Assembly: GCA_013791885.1 (NCBI GenBank)
Contig: VMSZ01000038.1
Span: 101,990-165,989 of the forward strand
DNA length: 64,000 nt
Source: Sulfurimonas sp.
GTDB taxonomy: Bacteria > Campylobacterota > Campylobacteria > Campylobacterales > Sulfurimonadaceae
Reading direction: 5' to 3'
The translations under genes were made by a program, and so were the position numbers. Of this stretch, positions 8,085-16,925 are shown one piece after another. The notes beneath the pieces were generated by a model that saw only the letters and a list, made by a program, of their open reading frames with translations, was not told the origin of the DNA and searched no databases. Every line of letters begins with the position of its first letter. Position 1 is the first letter of the stretch.

Positions 8085-9413
8085 ATGAAACTATCACACT
8101 TAAAACAAATAACTTCTTACATACAAAAATTTACAAAAATCTCTGCAATATTCAGGGTGTCGGACACTATTTTAAAAGTGGTTTTCGACAGAGATGATGA
8201 AATATATTTTGAAATGCAGCGCTCAAATGCAAACATTTTTAAAACGCAGTCTTACCCGCGCTCCAAAGTCTACAATGCTCCTTTTGATGTTGTTTTGGCA
8301 AAGCGGTTTAACCGCTCGAACATCCTTGAAGTCGGACTTTTAAATGACGATAAAGTACTGCGTTTTAAAACTTCCGTCGCTTCTGCGTATAAGCAAGAGA
8401 TAACTTACCTGCAGATTGAAATGACGGGAAAATATACAAACATCATTATTTTAGATGAGCAAAATATTGTGCTCGAAGCGCTTCGTCATGTGGATTTGTT
8501 CTCCTCTTTTCGAGAAGTAAGAGTCGGGCAGAAGCTGCTTGATATTCCCTCTGCTCCATTTGAAGCAAAAGAGTATCCGCTTGAGGATGTTGAAAGTTTT
8601 TTGTATGCACAGCATGAAACGCAGCAAAACCAAAAACTTGTATCTGCAAAAAAACAAAAAATAGCTCTTTTACAGAAGAAACTCAAAAAGCTGGAAAAAC
8701 TTTTGAACTCTTTGGATGATGAAGAGGCACTGCTAAAAGAAGCGGATATTTCGCAGCACTACGGCAATCTTGTGCTTTCAAATATGCACAATATCAAGCC
8801 TTATTCACGTTTTTTGAAACTGCAGGATTATGATGGAAGTGAAATTGAAATAGAGCTTGATAAAGCCTATGCGACTCTCCCTCAAATCTCAAATGCACTC
8901 TTTACAAAAAGTAAAAAAGCAAAGCAAAAAGCCATGCATATGCATATAGAAAAAGATTCTTTAAGTGCAAAAATAGAGCATATCAAACTTTTTATCCATG
9001 CAGTACAAGAGGCTAAAGATGTGGCAAAAATAGAGCTTTTGTTTCCAAAAAAAGTACAAAGTAAAAAAATAAAACAGAATGATTCTATAGAGATGTTTCT
9101 TATAGAAGGCTACAAAGTTCAGCTTGGCAAAAATGAAAACGGCAATGTACAACTCTTGCAAAACGCCAAAGCAAAAGATGTCTGGCTCCACTTAAAAGAA
9201 CGTCCATCTACGCATGTTCTCATTACAACAGATAAACAAAATGTTCCCATGAGTGTGATTGAAGGAGCTGCAAGACTCTGCGTAGAGTTTACCACGACTC
9301 AAAAAGACAGGTTTTTGGTCGATTATACTCCACGGCGTGAAGTAAGTATTCAAAGCGGTGCGAATGTGCTTTACAATAAATATAAAACAATTGAAGTGGA
9401 TAACCGAGACTAA
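8085..9413 (+). CDS. NFACT/RqcH-like protein (short form)
   Basis: A 442-residue protein resembling NFACT (RqcH/Tae2/FbpA) proteins, which bind tRNA and the 50S subunit during ribosome rescue. Residues about 1-150 match the NFACT-N region, about 180-320 are rich in Lys/Leu/Glu and probably coiled coil, and the C-terminal 110 residues carry the NFACT-R (DUF814) signature (DVWLHLKERPSTHVLI, then NVPMSVIEGAARLCVE). Bacillus RqcH is about 570 residues, so this is a shortened form, as in other Campylobacterota. No ribosome binding site is visible; see the -10 just upstream. Confidence 0.8.
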   Translation: MKLSHLKQITSYIQKFTKISAIFRVSDTILKVVFDRDDEIYFEMQRSNANIFKTQSYPRSKVYNAPFDVVLAKRFNRSNILEVGLLNDDKVLRFKTSVASAYKQEITYLQIEMTGKYTNIIILDEQNIVLEALRHVDLFSSFREVRVGQKLLDIPSAPFEAKEYPLEDVESFLYAQHETQQNQKLVSAKKQKIALLQKKLKKLEKLLNSLDDEEALLKEADISQHYGNLVLSNMHNIKPYSRFLKLQDYDGSEIEIELDKAYATLPQISNALFTKSKKAKQKAMHMHIEKDSLSAKIEHIKLFIHAVQEAKDVAKIELLFPKKVQSKKIKQNDSIEMFLIEGYKVQLGKNENGNVQLLQNAKAKDVWLHLKERPSTHVLITTDKQNVPMSVIEGAARLCVEFTTTQKDRFLVDYTPRREVSIQSGANVLYNKYKTIEVDNRD

Positions 9414-9422
9414 TAAATAAAC

Positions 9423-9537
9423 TCTCGCCAAAGGCGAAGCTTTCACGAGAAATCATTTAGTGATTTCCTGCATTGGGCTTTAGCCCTTAAGTCGCCTCAG
9501 CGGCGTGAGCGGAGTAAAAGGGATGTATTCCTTTTAC
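9423..9537. repeat. hairpin-rich intergenic segment
   Basis: Between two genes, at least five short stems follow one another: TCTCG/CGAGA (9423-9427, 9446-9450) enclosing CGCC/GGCG; GAAATCA/TGATTTC (9449-9455, 9461-9467); GGGC/GCCC near 9475-9486; CGCC/GGCG near 9493-9504; GTAAAAGG/CCTTTTAC (9514-9521, 9530-9537). The segment is more G+C-rich than its surroundings. It is unrelated in sequence to the three-copy repeat but has a similar position 3' of a + strand gene. Confidence 0.5.
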
Positions 9538-9591
9538 GGAAAAATAAGATGATGTCCCTTCATTTTATGCAATAAAATTAAGGAGAGTACG

Positions 9592-9894
9592 ATGGCAATA
9601 GGTCCGATTGGGAACGCTATCTTTGTGAATCAGATGACTGCAAGTGTTGCTTCTGTTCAGAATGCCCACAATAATCGTGTTGATTTCCAAAATATGGTGG
9701 CGCAGGCTGCTGCAAATGAAAAAGAAGAGAAAGTTCTTGAGGTTCGTCCGACAGAAGAGAACCAGGAAGTTGATCCAGACCGTGAGCATCAAAAAGATGA
9801 GGCGGACGCACAAAATGAACGAAGCCCAAAAAAAGAGAAACAAGAGGAAGAAGAGGCGATAGAACTCCATTATAAACTTGATATTAAAGTATGA
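9592..9894 (+). CDS. small charged protein, unknown function
   Basis: A 100-residue ORF with a good ribosome binding site (AAGGAG, 7 nt before ATG). The first 45 residues are mildly hydrophobic and helix-like (MAIGPIGNAIFVNQM). Residues about 48-92 are extremely rich in Glu, Lys and Asp. The C-terminus ends in LHYKLDIKV. There is no signal peptide and no family that I recognise. It precedes cdsA but has its own start region, and cdsA has a separate -10, so cotranscription is uncertain. Another frame is also open here, but it lacks this ribosome binding site. Confidence 0.7.
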   Translation: MAIGPIGNAIFVNQMTASVASVQNAHNNRVDFQNMVAQAAANEKEEKVLEVRPTEENQEVDPDREHQKDEADAQNERSPKKEKQEEEEAIELHYKLDIKV

Positions 9895-9912
9895 TAGGAT
9901 ACAATTGCGTTT

Positions 9913-9918
9913 TATAAT
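9913..9918 (+). promoter_or_regulatory. -10 box (TATAAT) of cdsA
   Basis: TATAAT 28 nt before the cdsA ATG, followed by CAAGGA as ribosome binding site. It probably drives cdsA, dxr and the glycine-rich protein gene, which follow closely. Confidence 0.6.
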
Positions 9919-9945
9919 ATTTAACAAAGAATTCAAGGATGTTTT

Positions 9946-10701
9946 ATGAGTATTTTGAATGATCATAAAGAGAGAATCATTACGGGAGCAGCACTTTTAG
10001 CGGTAGTTCTGCTTGTAGGTTTTATAGATAATTTTTATGTAATGTGGCTTGTTTTTGGGGCCATTTATCTTGTTGCGTTTAAAGAGGCAATGGTGCTTTT
10101 TGGCATAACAAGCGATAAAGAGCTTGGGTACGCAGCGGGGATTTGGCTTTTAGCGGGGATTTATCCATACGGAGACGACTTGTTTGTTCTTGCAGGTATG
10201 GCATATGCGAGTGCTGTAGCCTATAACAAAGAACTTGAATGGAAGAATTTTTTACCGTTTTTATATCCGACAGCAGGGATGCTTTTCCTCTTTACGATGT
10301 ACCAAGAGTATCATGTAGTTTCACTTCTATGGCTTTTGGTGATTGTTGCGTTTACTGATATTGGCGCTTATGCGGTAGGTAAAAGCATAGGAAAAACAAA
10401 ATTTTCTGAGACAAGTCCAAATAAAACATTAGAAGGCGTTGTCGGCGGTGTAGTTTTTGCAACGCTGGGCGGTATGTTTGTCGGACTTTTTATAGTAGAT
10501 TTCAGCGTAGCGCTTGTTATATCTTTTGTCGTTTCTCTCGCTTCTGTTTTTGGAGATTTATTTGAGAGTTTACTCAAACGCAAGGCAGAGGTAAAAGACA
10601 GCGGAACAATATTTCCGGGGCATGGCGGAATGCTAGACCGCATCGATGGTTATTTATTTGGCGCTATTGTAATGCTGGTGCTTATGAGAGGTTTGGTATA
10701 G
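9946..10701 (+). CDS. cdsA: phosphatidate cytidylyltransferase
   Basis: This 251-residue polytopic inner-membrane enzyme makes CDP-diacylglycerol from CTP and phosphatidic acid, the branch point of phospholipid synthesis. The C-terminal CDP-transferase signature is present: LLKRKAEVKDSGTIFPGHGG followed by MLDRIDGY, with the catalytic Asp pair. About seven hydrophobic helices precede it. The gene is directly followed by dxr, the same cdsA–dxr order as in Campylobacter. Confidence 0.93.
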   Translation: MSILNDHKERIITGAALLAVVLLVGFIDNFYVMWLVFGAIYLVAFKEAMVLFGITSDKELGYAAGIWLLAGIYPYGDDLFVLAGMAYASAVAYNKELEWKNFLPFLYPTAGMLFLFTMYQEYHVVSLLWLLVIVAFTDIGAYAVGKSIGKTKFSETSPNKTLEGVVGGVVFATLGGMFVGLFIVDFSVALVISFVVSLASVFGDLFESLLKRKAEVKDSGTIFPGHGGMLDRIDGYLFGAIVMLVLMRGLV

Positions 10702-10705
10702 CTTT

Positions 10706-11779
10706 TTGATTTTACTCGGCTCCACAGGCTCCATAGGTGTAAATACACTCGAAGTGGCTAAAAAATTCGGCATGAATGTCGAGATTTTAGTCGCTGGGAA
10801 AAATATAGAACTACTCAACAAGCAAATAAAAGAACACTCCCCAAGTATTGTTATAGTGTCTGATAAAGAAGACATAGCAAAAGTAAGTCATCACTGCGTT
10901 TATGCGGGTGAAAAGGCTATTGTCGATGTTATTAAAGATTCTTCAAGCGAGCTTGTCGTCAATGCGCTTGTAGGATTTTTAGGTCTTCGTCCCACGCTTG
11001 CGGCACTTGCAGCCGGTAAAAGAGTCGCTCTAGCCAATAAAGAATCTCTCGTAGCTTGCGGGGCCTTCATTGACACTTCAAAAATTCAGCCCATAGACAG
11101 TGAACATTTTGGCCTTTGGTATCTTTTGCAAGAAAGAGCAATTAAAAAAATGATTATTACTGCAAGCGGCGGCGCATTTCGCGACTGGGATTTGAATAAA
11201 CTTCAAAACGCAACACTTGCCGATACGCAAAAACATCCAAATTGGTCAATGGGACAAAAAATCACTATAGATTCTGCGACGATGGTCAATAAAATGTTCG
11301 AACTCTTAGAAGCAAGATGGCTTTTTGGAGAGGGCGAATATGATGCTATCATTGAAACAAAATCCCTCATTCACGCACTTATAGATTTTAAAGACGGTTC
11401 AACGACGGCGCATTTTGCACATGCGAGTATGCAGTTGCCCATAGCCTACGCACTCAATAAAAAGATGGATGAAAATATTTTAGCTCATGTGGATTTGCTT
11501 AAAGTAGGTTCTTTGGAGTTTCGTGAGATATTGCCGGAGCGCTATCCGGTATGGCAGATTAAAAATGACCTTCTCAAAAACCCCGCCAGAGGGGTGGTAA
11601 TAAACGCAGCCAACGAAGCTGCGATAGAGCTTTTTATAGCAAAAAAAATCGGCTTTATGGATATTAGTAAAAATATTATCAAGGCGTATGAAAAGTTTAC
11701 CGCCTTGCCTAAAAATGTTGAAGATGTATTTCTAATCGATAAAGATGTTCGTAGTTTTATATTGCAAAATAAAGGATAA
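10706..11779 (+). CDS. dxr: 1-deoxy-D-xylulose 5-phosphate reductoisomerase
   Basis: A 357-residue cytoplasmic enzyme that converts DXP to MEP with NADPH, the committed step of the non-mevalonate isoprenoid pathway. The NADPH loop GSTGSIG lies at residues 5-11, the substrate and metal region at ALANKESLVACG and SGGAFRDW, and the conserved HPNWSMGQKITIDSATMVNK stretch follows. It starts with TTG: the only other upstream codons before an in-frame stop at 10685-10687 are not start codons, and Campylobacter Dxr likewise begins five residues before the glycine motif. It is shorter than E. coli Dxr (398). Confidence 0.93.
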   Translation: MILLGSTGSIGVNTLEVAKKFGMNVEILVAGKNIELLNKQIKEHSPSIVIVSDKEDIAKVSHHCVYAGEKAIVDVIKDSSSELVVNALVGFLGLRPTLAALAAGKRVALANKESLVACGAFIDTSKIQPIDSEHFGLWYLLQERAIKKMIITASGGAFRDWDLNKLQNATLADTQKHPNWSMGQKITIDSATMVNKMFELLEARWLFGEGEYDAIIETKSLIHALIDFKDGSTTAHFAHASMQLPIAYALNKKMDENILAHVDLLKVGSLEFREILPERYPVWQIKNDLLKNPARGVVINAANEAAIELFIAKKIGFMDISKNIIKAYEKFTALPKNVEDVFLIDKDVRSFILQNKG

Positions 11780-11786
11780 ATTTAAA

Positions 11787-13265
11787 ATGAAATTATACTT
11801 GCTGTTGCTGCTGCCCTTCATGCTTCTCTACTCTGATACCATTAATATAAAAAAAGCTTCTCTGCGGGGCTCTTATGAAAATGTGAAAATCAGCGATACT
11901 GAGGATATGGGACTTGCCGGATTAGAATTTCTCTTTGAGGCTAATGACAATTTTTATTATGGCCTTGGTAGTTATGGTGCTGTTGATGGAAACAGAGGAG
12001 GATTTTTTGTTGGTGGATTCACAGGTGGATTCAAGTACGAGCTTTTTGATGATTTGTATCTGGATACCGGTGTTTTTGTCGGTGGCGGCGGCGGTGGAAA
12101 CGATGCAGGACAGGGCGGAGGCTTAATGCTAAGGTCTTATGCCGGAGGCTTTTATGATTTTGATGATTATACTCTTGGGGTAAATTACTCGTACATAAAA
12201 TTTCCAAACGGCACTATAGACAGCAGTCAAATTTCTCTTGTTGGAGCTATGAAATTTGATACTGTATTTGTTGATGGACCCGTGAGTAAAGATGTATTAC
12301 GACGATACCATATTACAAGCAGTGAAGATTATGTAGTTGCTACCTATCAAACCTACTTTCCAAAAGAGGGGACACTTACAAGAGGCAAAACCCCTCTTAC
12401 TAATGATATCAATCTTTTGGGTATAGAATATGGCACCAATGTGTCAAAAAATGTAATCGCATATTTTGAAAGTGCCGGAGCAATGAGCGGAGCCCCGGGA
12501 TACATGGAAGTTCTCGGAGGTATGGGATATACTCAAAACCTTACAAAGAGCAGTAACGTTCAGGCAAAACTTTCAGTTGGCGCTGCCGGTGGCGGGCATG
12601 TTGATACAGAAGGCGGCGGTATCACTAAGGCCTCTGTAAACTTAAACTATAATCCGACAAAAAAAATCAATACAGGTATAGGCGCTGGATATATACATGC
12701 CTTTAATGGCGGTTTTGATGCGCCTTTTGCCAAGCTGACTTTAGGAATCAATACAAACTTTCTATCTGTTGGCGCTTCCAAAAAAGAGCTAGATTATAAC
12801 TCTGTTTCGACTCAAAAGTTAAATATCCGAATATGTAATCAAACATATTTATATTCAGATACTTTGAGTTTAAATCCAAATAATACTGATAATGTTGATC
12901 AAATAGGGCTTAAACTTGATTGGTTTGTAACGAATAATCTATATCTGACAGGTCAAGGTCTTGCTGCTTATTCTGGCGGTGCCGGAGGTTATGCTGTGGG
13001 TATGTTTGGAACAGGATATATTCAGCCGCTTTTTTATGACCTTTATGCTGTGGCTGAAGTTGCTATTGGCGGAGCCGGTGGCGGCGGGGTAGATGTTGGA
13101 GGAGGAAATATAGTGCAACCCATGGGGGGCTTCTTGTATCAAATCAGCAAAAAGGTAGCTTTTGAGGCTTTATATGGAAAAGTTGTTTCTATAAATGGAA
13201 ATCTGGATGCTGATGTATTAGAGTTTGGGCTTGTTTATAAATTTAGTAAGCTTTTATCGAATTGA
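11787..13265 (+). CDS. secreted glycine-rich beta protein with three repeats
   Basis: A 492-residue protein with a hydrophobic signal peptide (MKLYLLLLLPFMLLYS). I recognise no named family. It consists of three related blocks of about 110 residues (roughly 44-155, 211-321, 373-486), recurring every ~165 residues, each alternating hydrophobic/polar beta-like segments around a glycine cluster: VGGGGGGNDAGQGGG (98-112), VGAAGGGHVDTEGGG (264-278), IGGAGGGGVDVGGG (427-440). The spacers between blocks are also alike. An outer-membrane or surface location is likely. The ATG at 11787, 7 nt behind the dxr stop and after AAAGGA, is better than the upstream in-frame ATG inside dxr. Confidence 0.75.
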   Translation: MKLYLLLLLPFMLLYSDTINIKKASLRGSYENVKISDTEDMGLAGLEFLFEANDNFYYGLGSYGAVDGNRGGFFVGGFTGGFKYELFDDLYLDTGVFVGGGGGGNDAGQGGGLMLRSYAGGFYDFDDYTLGVNYSYIKFPNGTIDSSQISLVGAMKFDTVFVDGPVSKDVLRRYHITSSEDYVVATYQTYFPKEGTLTRGKTPLTNDINLLGIEYGTNVSKNVIAYFESAGAMSGAPGYMEVLGGMGYTQNLTKSSNVQAKLSVGAAGGGHVDTEGGGITKASVNLNYNPTKKINTGIGAGYIHAFNGGFDAPFAKLTLGINTNFLSVGASKKELDYNSVSTQKLNIRICNQTYLYSDTLSLNPNNTDNVDQIGLKLDWFVTNNLYLTGQGLAAYSGGAGGYAVGMFGTGYIQPLFYDLYAVAEVAIGGAGGGGVDVGGGNIVQPMGGFLYQISKKVAFEALYGKVVSINGNLDADVLEFGLVYKFSKLLSN

Positions 13266-13278
13266 ATAAGGCAAAAAA

Positions 13279-14262
13279 ATGATACTTAGTATAGAAAGCA
13301 GCTGTGATGACAGCGCAATAGCAATTACCGAGATAGCAACAAACAAACTGCTGTTTCATAAAAAAATCTCTCAAGAACTTGAACACAGCGTTTATGGCGG
13401 AGTCGTACCGGAACTTGCGGCAAGACTTCATGCGGAAGCTCTCCCAAAAATACTAAAAGAGTGTGAGCCTTACTTTAAAGATTTAAGAGCAGTTGCAGTA
13501 ACTTCTTCCCCAGGTCTTGCGGTCACACTCATTGAAGGCGTGACGATGGCAAAGGCCATTTCAGTTGCACTTGGAATTCCTCTTATCGGAGTGAATCACT
13601 TGGTTGGACATATCTACTCTTTATTTATTGAAAAAGAGACAACTTTTCCACTTACGGTACTTTTAGTTTCGGGCGGACATACGCAGGTTATGGAAGTGAA
13701 TTCTCTAAGTGAGATTAAGACTGTAGCAAAAAGTATGGATGACAGCTTTGGAGAGAGTTTTGACAAAGTTGCAAAAATGATGGGTCTTGGTTATCCGGGT
13801 GGGCCGCTTATACAAGAACTTGCAAAAAACGGCGATAGAAAAAAGTATGACTTTACTATTCCTCTGCAAGGAAGACAATCCTCTTTACTTGCGTTTTCCT
13901 ACTCGGGGCTTAAAAACGCAGTGAGACTTGCGGTTGAAAATTCTGATGAAGAAGGTTATGCGGATATTGCCGCTTCGTTCGAACACATAGCTACAATGCA
14001 TATTATAAAGAAACTCAAAAAATATTTTGAAACTTCTTCACCGAAGACATTCGCCATAGTCGGCGGGGCAAGTGCAAATCTTTATCTGCGCTCTCATATA
14101 GAGGAGTTGCTGAAACCTTATGGTGCCAAGTTACTTTTGAGTGAATTAAAGTACTGTTCAGACAATGCTGCGATGATAGGAAGAGTAGCCGTAGAAATGT
14201 ATAAGAGAGAAATGTTTCACAGCTTGGATGATTTAGAGATAGCTCCAAGAAGTAACATATAA
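13279..14262 (+). CDS. tsaD: tRNA N6-adenosine threonylcarbamoyltransferase
   Basis: A 327-residue member of the Kae1/TsaD family that transfers the threonylcarbamoyl group to A37 of ANN-decoding tRNAs. The metal-binding HLVGH motif (about residue 110), the ATP-binding LLVSGGHTQ and the C-terminal [11 protein letters not shown] and CSDNAAMIG motifs are intact. Length is normal for the family. It starts 13 nt after the glycine-rich protein gene. Confidence 0.94.
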   Translation: MILSIESSCDDSAIAITEIATNKLLFHKKISQELEHSVYGGVVPELAARLHAEALPKILKECEPYFKDLRAVAVTSSPGLAVTLIEGVTMAKAISVALGIPLIGVNHLVGHIYSLFIEKETTFPLTVLLVSGGHTQVMEVNSLSEIKTVAKSMDDSFGESFDKVAKMMGLGYPGGPLIQELAKNGDRKKYDFTIPLQGRQSSLLAFSYSGLKNAVRLAVENSDEEGYADIAASFEHIATMHIIKKLKKYFETSSPKTFAIVGGASANLYLRSHIEELLKPYGAKLLLSELKYCSDNAAMIGRVAVEMYKREMFHSLDDLEIAPRSNI

Positions 14263-14371
14263 ACTTAAATATAGCTTACGCAAGAAGACTCTTTTTATAA
14301 ATAAGACAATAATTATCCGATTTCAAATATACTTCTGCCATAAATAAATAAATCAAAAACAAGGAGCCAAA

Positions 14372-14875
14372 ATGGCAACTACAAAATTCAAAGGTACAGA
14401 CGTAGAGTTATTAGGAAATGAAGTAAATGTAGGTGATAAAGCACCACAGGTTACAGTTGTAAATTCAGATGGTTTAGGTGATGTAGTAGTTGGTGGCGCT
14501 CAAGGTCACAAACAACTTATTATTGTTGTTCCTTCATTAGATACAGGTGTATGTGCTGCTGAAACTCGTAACTTCAACGCAAAAGCTGCTTCATTAGAAG
14601 GTGTTAAACCAACTATCGTTTCTCTTGACCTTCCATTTGCTGCTGGTCGTTTTTGCCAAGCTGAAGGTATTACTAACTTAACAGTAACTTCAGATTTCAG
14701 AAACAAAGATTTCGCAAACGCTTATGGTGTATTACTTGGCGGTTCTGTACTTGCTGGTGTAACTTGTAGAGCTATTTTTGCTGTAAATGAAGAAGGAATC
14801 GTAACTTACAAAGAAATCGTTCCAGAAATCACTGAAGAGCCAAACTACGAAGCGGCACTTAACGCTGTTAAATAA
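14372..14875 (+). CDS. tpx: thiol peroxidase
   Basis: A 167-residue atypical 2-Cys peroxiredoxin that reduces hydroperoxides with thioredoxin electrons. The peroxidatic Cys is in DTGVCAAETRNFN (about residue 61) and the resolving Cys in RFCQAEGI (about 95). A strong AAGGAG lies before the ATG. The codon use resembles that of highly expressed genes, and a terminator follows, so it is probably a single-gene, abundant transcript. Confidence 0.93.
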   Translation: MATTKFKGTDVELLGNEVNVGDKAPQVTVVNSDGLGDVVVGGAQGHKQLIIVVPSLDTGVCAAETRNFNAKAASLEGVKPTIVSLDLPFAAGRFCQAEGITNLTVTSDFRNKDFANAYGVLLGGSVLAGVTCRAIFAVNEEGIVTYKEIVPEITEEPNYEAALNAVK

Positions 14876-14897
14876 TTCTTTTTAAGAAGTTTCACCT

Positions 14898-14933
14898 ATC
14901 TAATCGTTAACCCCCCTTTGGCGATTAGATTTT
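14898..14933 (+). terminator. intrinsic terminator of tpx
   Basis: A 9-bp stem ATCTAATCG/CGATTAGAT (14898-14906 and 14922-14930) with a 15-nt loop is followed by a short T run. It lies 22 nt after the tpx stop. Confidence 0.75.
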
Positions 14934-15041
14934 CCTAGGCTTTTTTAGAGCTTATTCACTTTCCCCTTTTACTATTTAGGCATTATGTCCTAAATAGTGT
15001 TTTCATAAACATGCATTCAGCAACATCTACAGTTCGTTTGA

Positions 15042-15047
15042 TATAAT
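15042..15047 (+). promoter_or_regulatory. -10 box (TATAAT) of the outer-membrane barrel gene
   Basis: TATAAT 26 nt before the ATG at 15074, with TTTGGAG as ribosome binding site between them. Confidence 0.6.
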
Positions 15048-15073
15048 AATCCCAATTTATTTTGGAGAAAATT

Positions 15074-15832
15074 ATGAAAAAAATCTTAACCACACTACTT
15101 TCTACGGCTATAGTAACAACAATCGCGAGTGCAGATATGAGCAGAGTAGAAATGGGTGCCGGTATTTGGATGCAAACGCCAAAGGGAGAGCTTTCATATA
15201 CGGAGGGCGGAGCAGACGGCAGCAATATATTTGATGAAAAAGAAGAAAATAATGCTTATGTTTGGATGCTGGTGAAACATCCAATCCCTGTTTTACCAAA
15301 TCTGAGACTTGAATATGTAAATATAGACACTACAGGTATTGCGAGTGGAACTTTTGAAGACTTTACTGCATCCGGTAGTAAAACTTCATTAAAAATGACA
15401 CAATTTGATGTTATTCCTTACTACAATATTCTCGATAACGCGGCATGGATAACCCTTGATTTGGGTCTTGACTTAAAAGTTGTAAGTCTTGATTACAAAG
15501 CAGAAGATGTAATAATAGGCCTAAGTGCAAATCAAAACTACAGCGATACACAAACCATAGCCCTTCCTTTGGTTTACCTGCGAGCAAGAGTAGAAATTCC
15601 TCAAACAAATGTTGGCCTTGAAGCAGATATGAAATATGTCACTTATGATGGTTCAACTGTTTCAGATATCCGCGCTAAAGTTGATTACACTCTCGGTTTT
15701 ATTCCTACAGTGCAGCCGGCTTTGGAAGTTGGATATAGAATACAGAAAATAGATATCTCGAGCAGTGACGTAAAATCGGCTATGAATGTGGATTTTTCAG
15801 GATTGTACGCAGGTTTGATGCTGCGTTTTTAA
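15074..15832 (+). CDS. outer-membrane beta-barrel protein (TIGR04219-like)
   Basis: A 252-residue protein with a standard signal peptide (MKKILTTLLSTAIVTTIASA) followed by alternating beta-strand sequence and a C-terminal aromatic residue (LRF), the usual outer-membrane barrel ending. The opening MGAGIWMQTPKGELSY is typical of the small barrel family TIGR04219. ATG 15074 follows GGAG by 6 nt and is better than TTG 15062. The function of the family is not known to me. Its last codons overlap the convergent murB by 4 nt. Confidence 0.8.
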   Translation: MKKILTTLLSTAIVTTIASADMSRVEMGAGIWMQTPKGELSYTEGGADGSNIFDEKEENNAYVWMLVKHPIPVLPNLRLEYVNIDTTGIASGTFEDFTASGSKTSLKMTQFDVIPYYNILDNAAWITLDLGLDLKVVSLDYKAEDVIIGLSANQNYSDTQTIALPLVYLRARVEIPQTNVGLEADMKYVTYDGSTVSDIRAKVDYTLGFIPTVQPALEVGYRIQKIDISSSDVKSAMNVDFSGLYAGLMLRF

Positions 15833-16659
15833 GAAGAGCGGTTTGCCTTGAGTAAAGGCGAACCAGCCCCCATATATCTCTCATCTAAAACAGCTATTTC
15901 ACACTCAAGCCAAATGCCAAACTCTTTAAAAACTCTTTTTTGCGCTTCTTGAATGAGGTGTATTGCATCTTCAAATTTTCCATCTTTATGGTTGACCAAG
16001 AAGTTCGCATGCTCTGTGCTAAACTCCATCTCTCCAATTCGCATACCTTTGAGTCCAACCGCTTCTATGAGTCTTCCGGCATAATCACCCTCAGGATTTT
16101 TAAAGCAGCTCCCGGCACTTGGAGTAGAAGGTTGGTTTGAACGCATTTTTTTAAACATAGAAACTTTTTCTTCATCAAAACCATAAGAAAGTGCGAGGCC
16201 TACTTCAAGAATTGGCTCATTAATGTTAGTGTATCTATAGCCAAACTCTACCTCTTCTTTGCGTTTATTCCCTGAACAAGTTTGAATGCTCAAAATATAA
16301 TTAAATATTTCATATTCTTTGAGGCCAGCATTCATATAAACCAAACCGCCCATTTTTCCAGGTAGATGCGAAAGAAATTCAAAGTTTGCAATATTGTTTT
16401 TTTTACAAAATGAAGCAACTTTTCCCGATGGAGTCGCAGCCCCTATTTTTAACACATCATCCTCTATTTTGATGTAATCGTATTTTTTGCCAAGCATCAT
16501 AAGTTTTGGAGGCTGAGTGCCTATAAGCACATTGTTGCAAGAGCCGATAATATAGTATTGTTCTGAATAAGAGAGGCAATCCTCTAAAAGAGGAATTTCT
16601 AAAGTCGGGCCAATTCTCATAGAAGAGAATTTTGAAAAATTCACTTGTTTTGTTTGCAT
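15829..16659 (-). CDS. murB: UDP-N-acetylenolpyruvoylglucosamine reductase
   Basis: A 276-residue FAD enzyme that completes UDP-MurNAc synthesis for peptidoglycan. An FAD-binding segment IIGSCNNVLIG lies near residue 37. LPGKMGGLVYMNAG follows near residue 99. The catalytic Ser region SAGSCFKNPEGDYAG and a late Glu (CEIAVLDERYMG) follow. The form is short, as in other Campylobacterota. It overlaps the fliQ stop by one base and is the last gene of a mqnD–fliQ–murB minus-strand operon. Confidence 0.9.
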   Translation of the reverse strand: MQTKQVNFSKFSSMRIGPTLEIPLLEDCLSYSEQYYIIGSCNNVLIGTQPPKLMMLGKKYDYIKIEDDVLKIGAATPSGKVASFCKKNNIANFEFLSHLPGKMGGLVYMNAGLKEYEIFNYILSIQTCSGNKRKEEVEFGYRYTNINEPILEVGLALSYGFDEEKVSMFKKMRSNQPSTPSAGSCFKNPEGDYAGRLIEAVGLKGMRIGEMEFSTEHANFLVNHKDGKFEDAIHLIQEAQKRVFKEFGIWLECEIAVLDERYMGAGSPLLKANRSS

Positions 16660-16925
16660 TACTCTACAAATGTCGGAATCATATTGAGAATATTAACTGA
16701 GAAGTCAGTCATAGAGTTAAGCATCCAAGGCATGGTTAAAACTATAACAACTACAACAGCAATAATTTTAGGAATAAATGAAAGAGTCATCTCGTTTATT
16801 TGGGTAGTGGCCTGAAATATACTCACAGCCAAACCAATAAACATTCCGGTTAGAAGACCTGGCAATGCCAAGATCAGAGCGATTTTAAAAGTCTCGACAC
16901 CAAGTGCTATGAGTTTTGCTTCCAT
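16659..16925 (-). CDS. fliQ: flagellar export apparatus protein FliQ
   Basis: An 88-residue protein with two membrane helices (about residues 13-35 and 50-72), typical of FliQ/SctS of the flagellar type III export gate. It is packed between mqnD (no gap) and murB (1-nt overlap), away from other export-gate genes, as often seen in Campylobacterota where flagellar genes are scattered. Confidence 0.92.
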   Translation of the reverse strand: MEAKLIALGVETFKIALILALPGLLTGMFIGLAVSIFQATTQINEMTLSFIPKIIAVVVVIVLTMPWMLNSMTDFSVNILNMIPTFVE

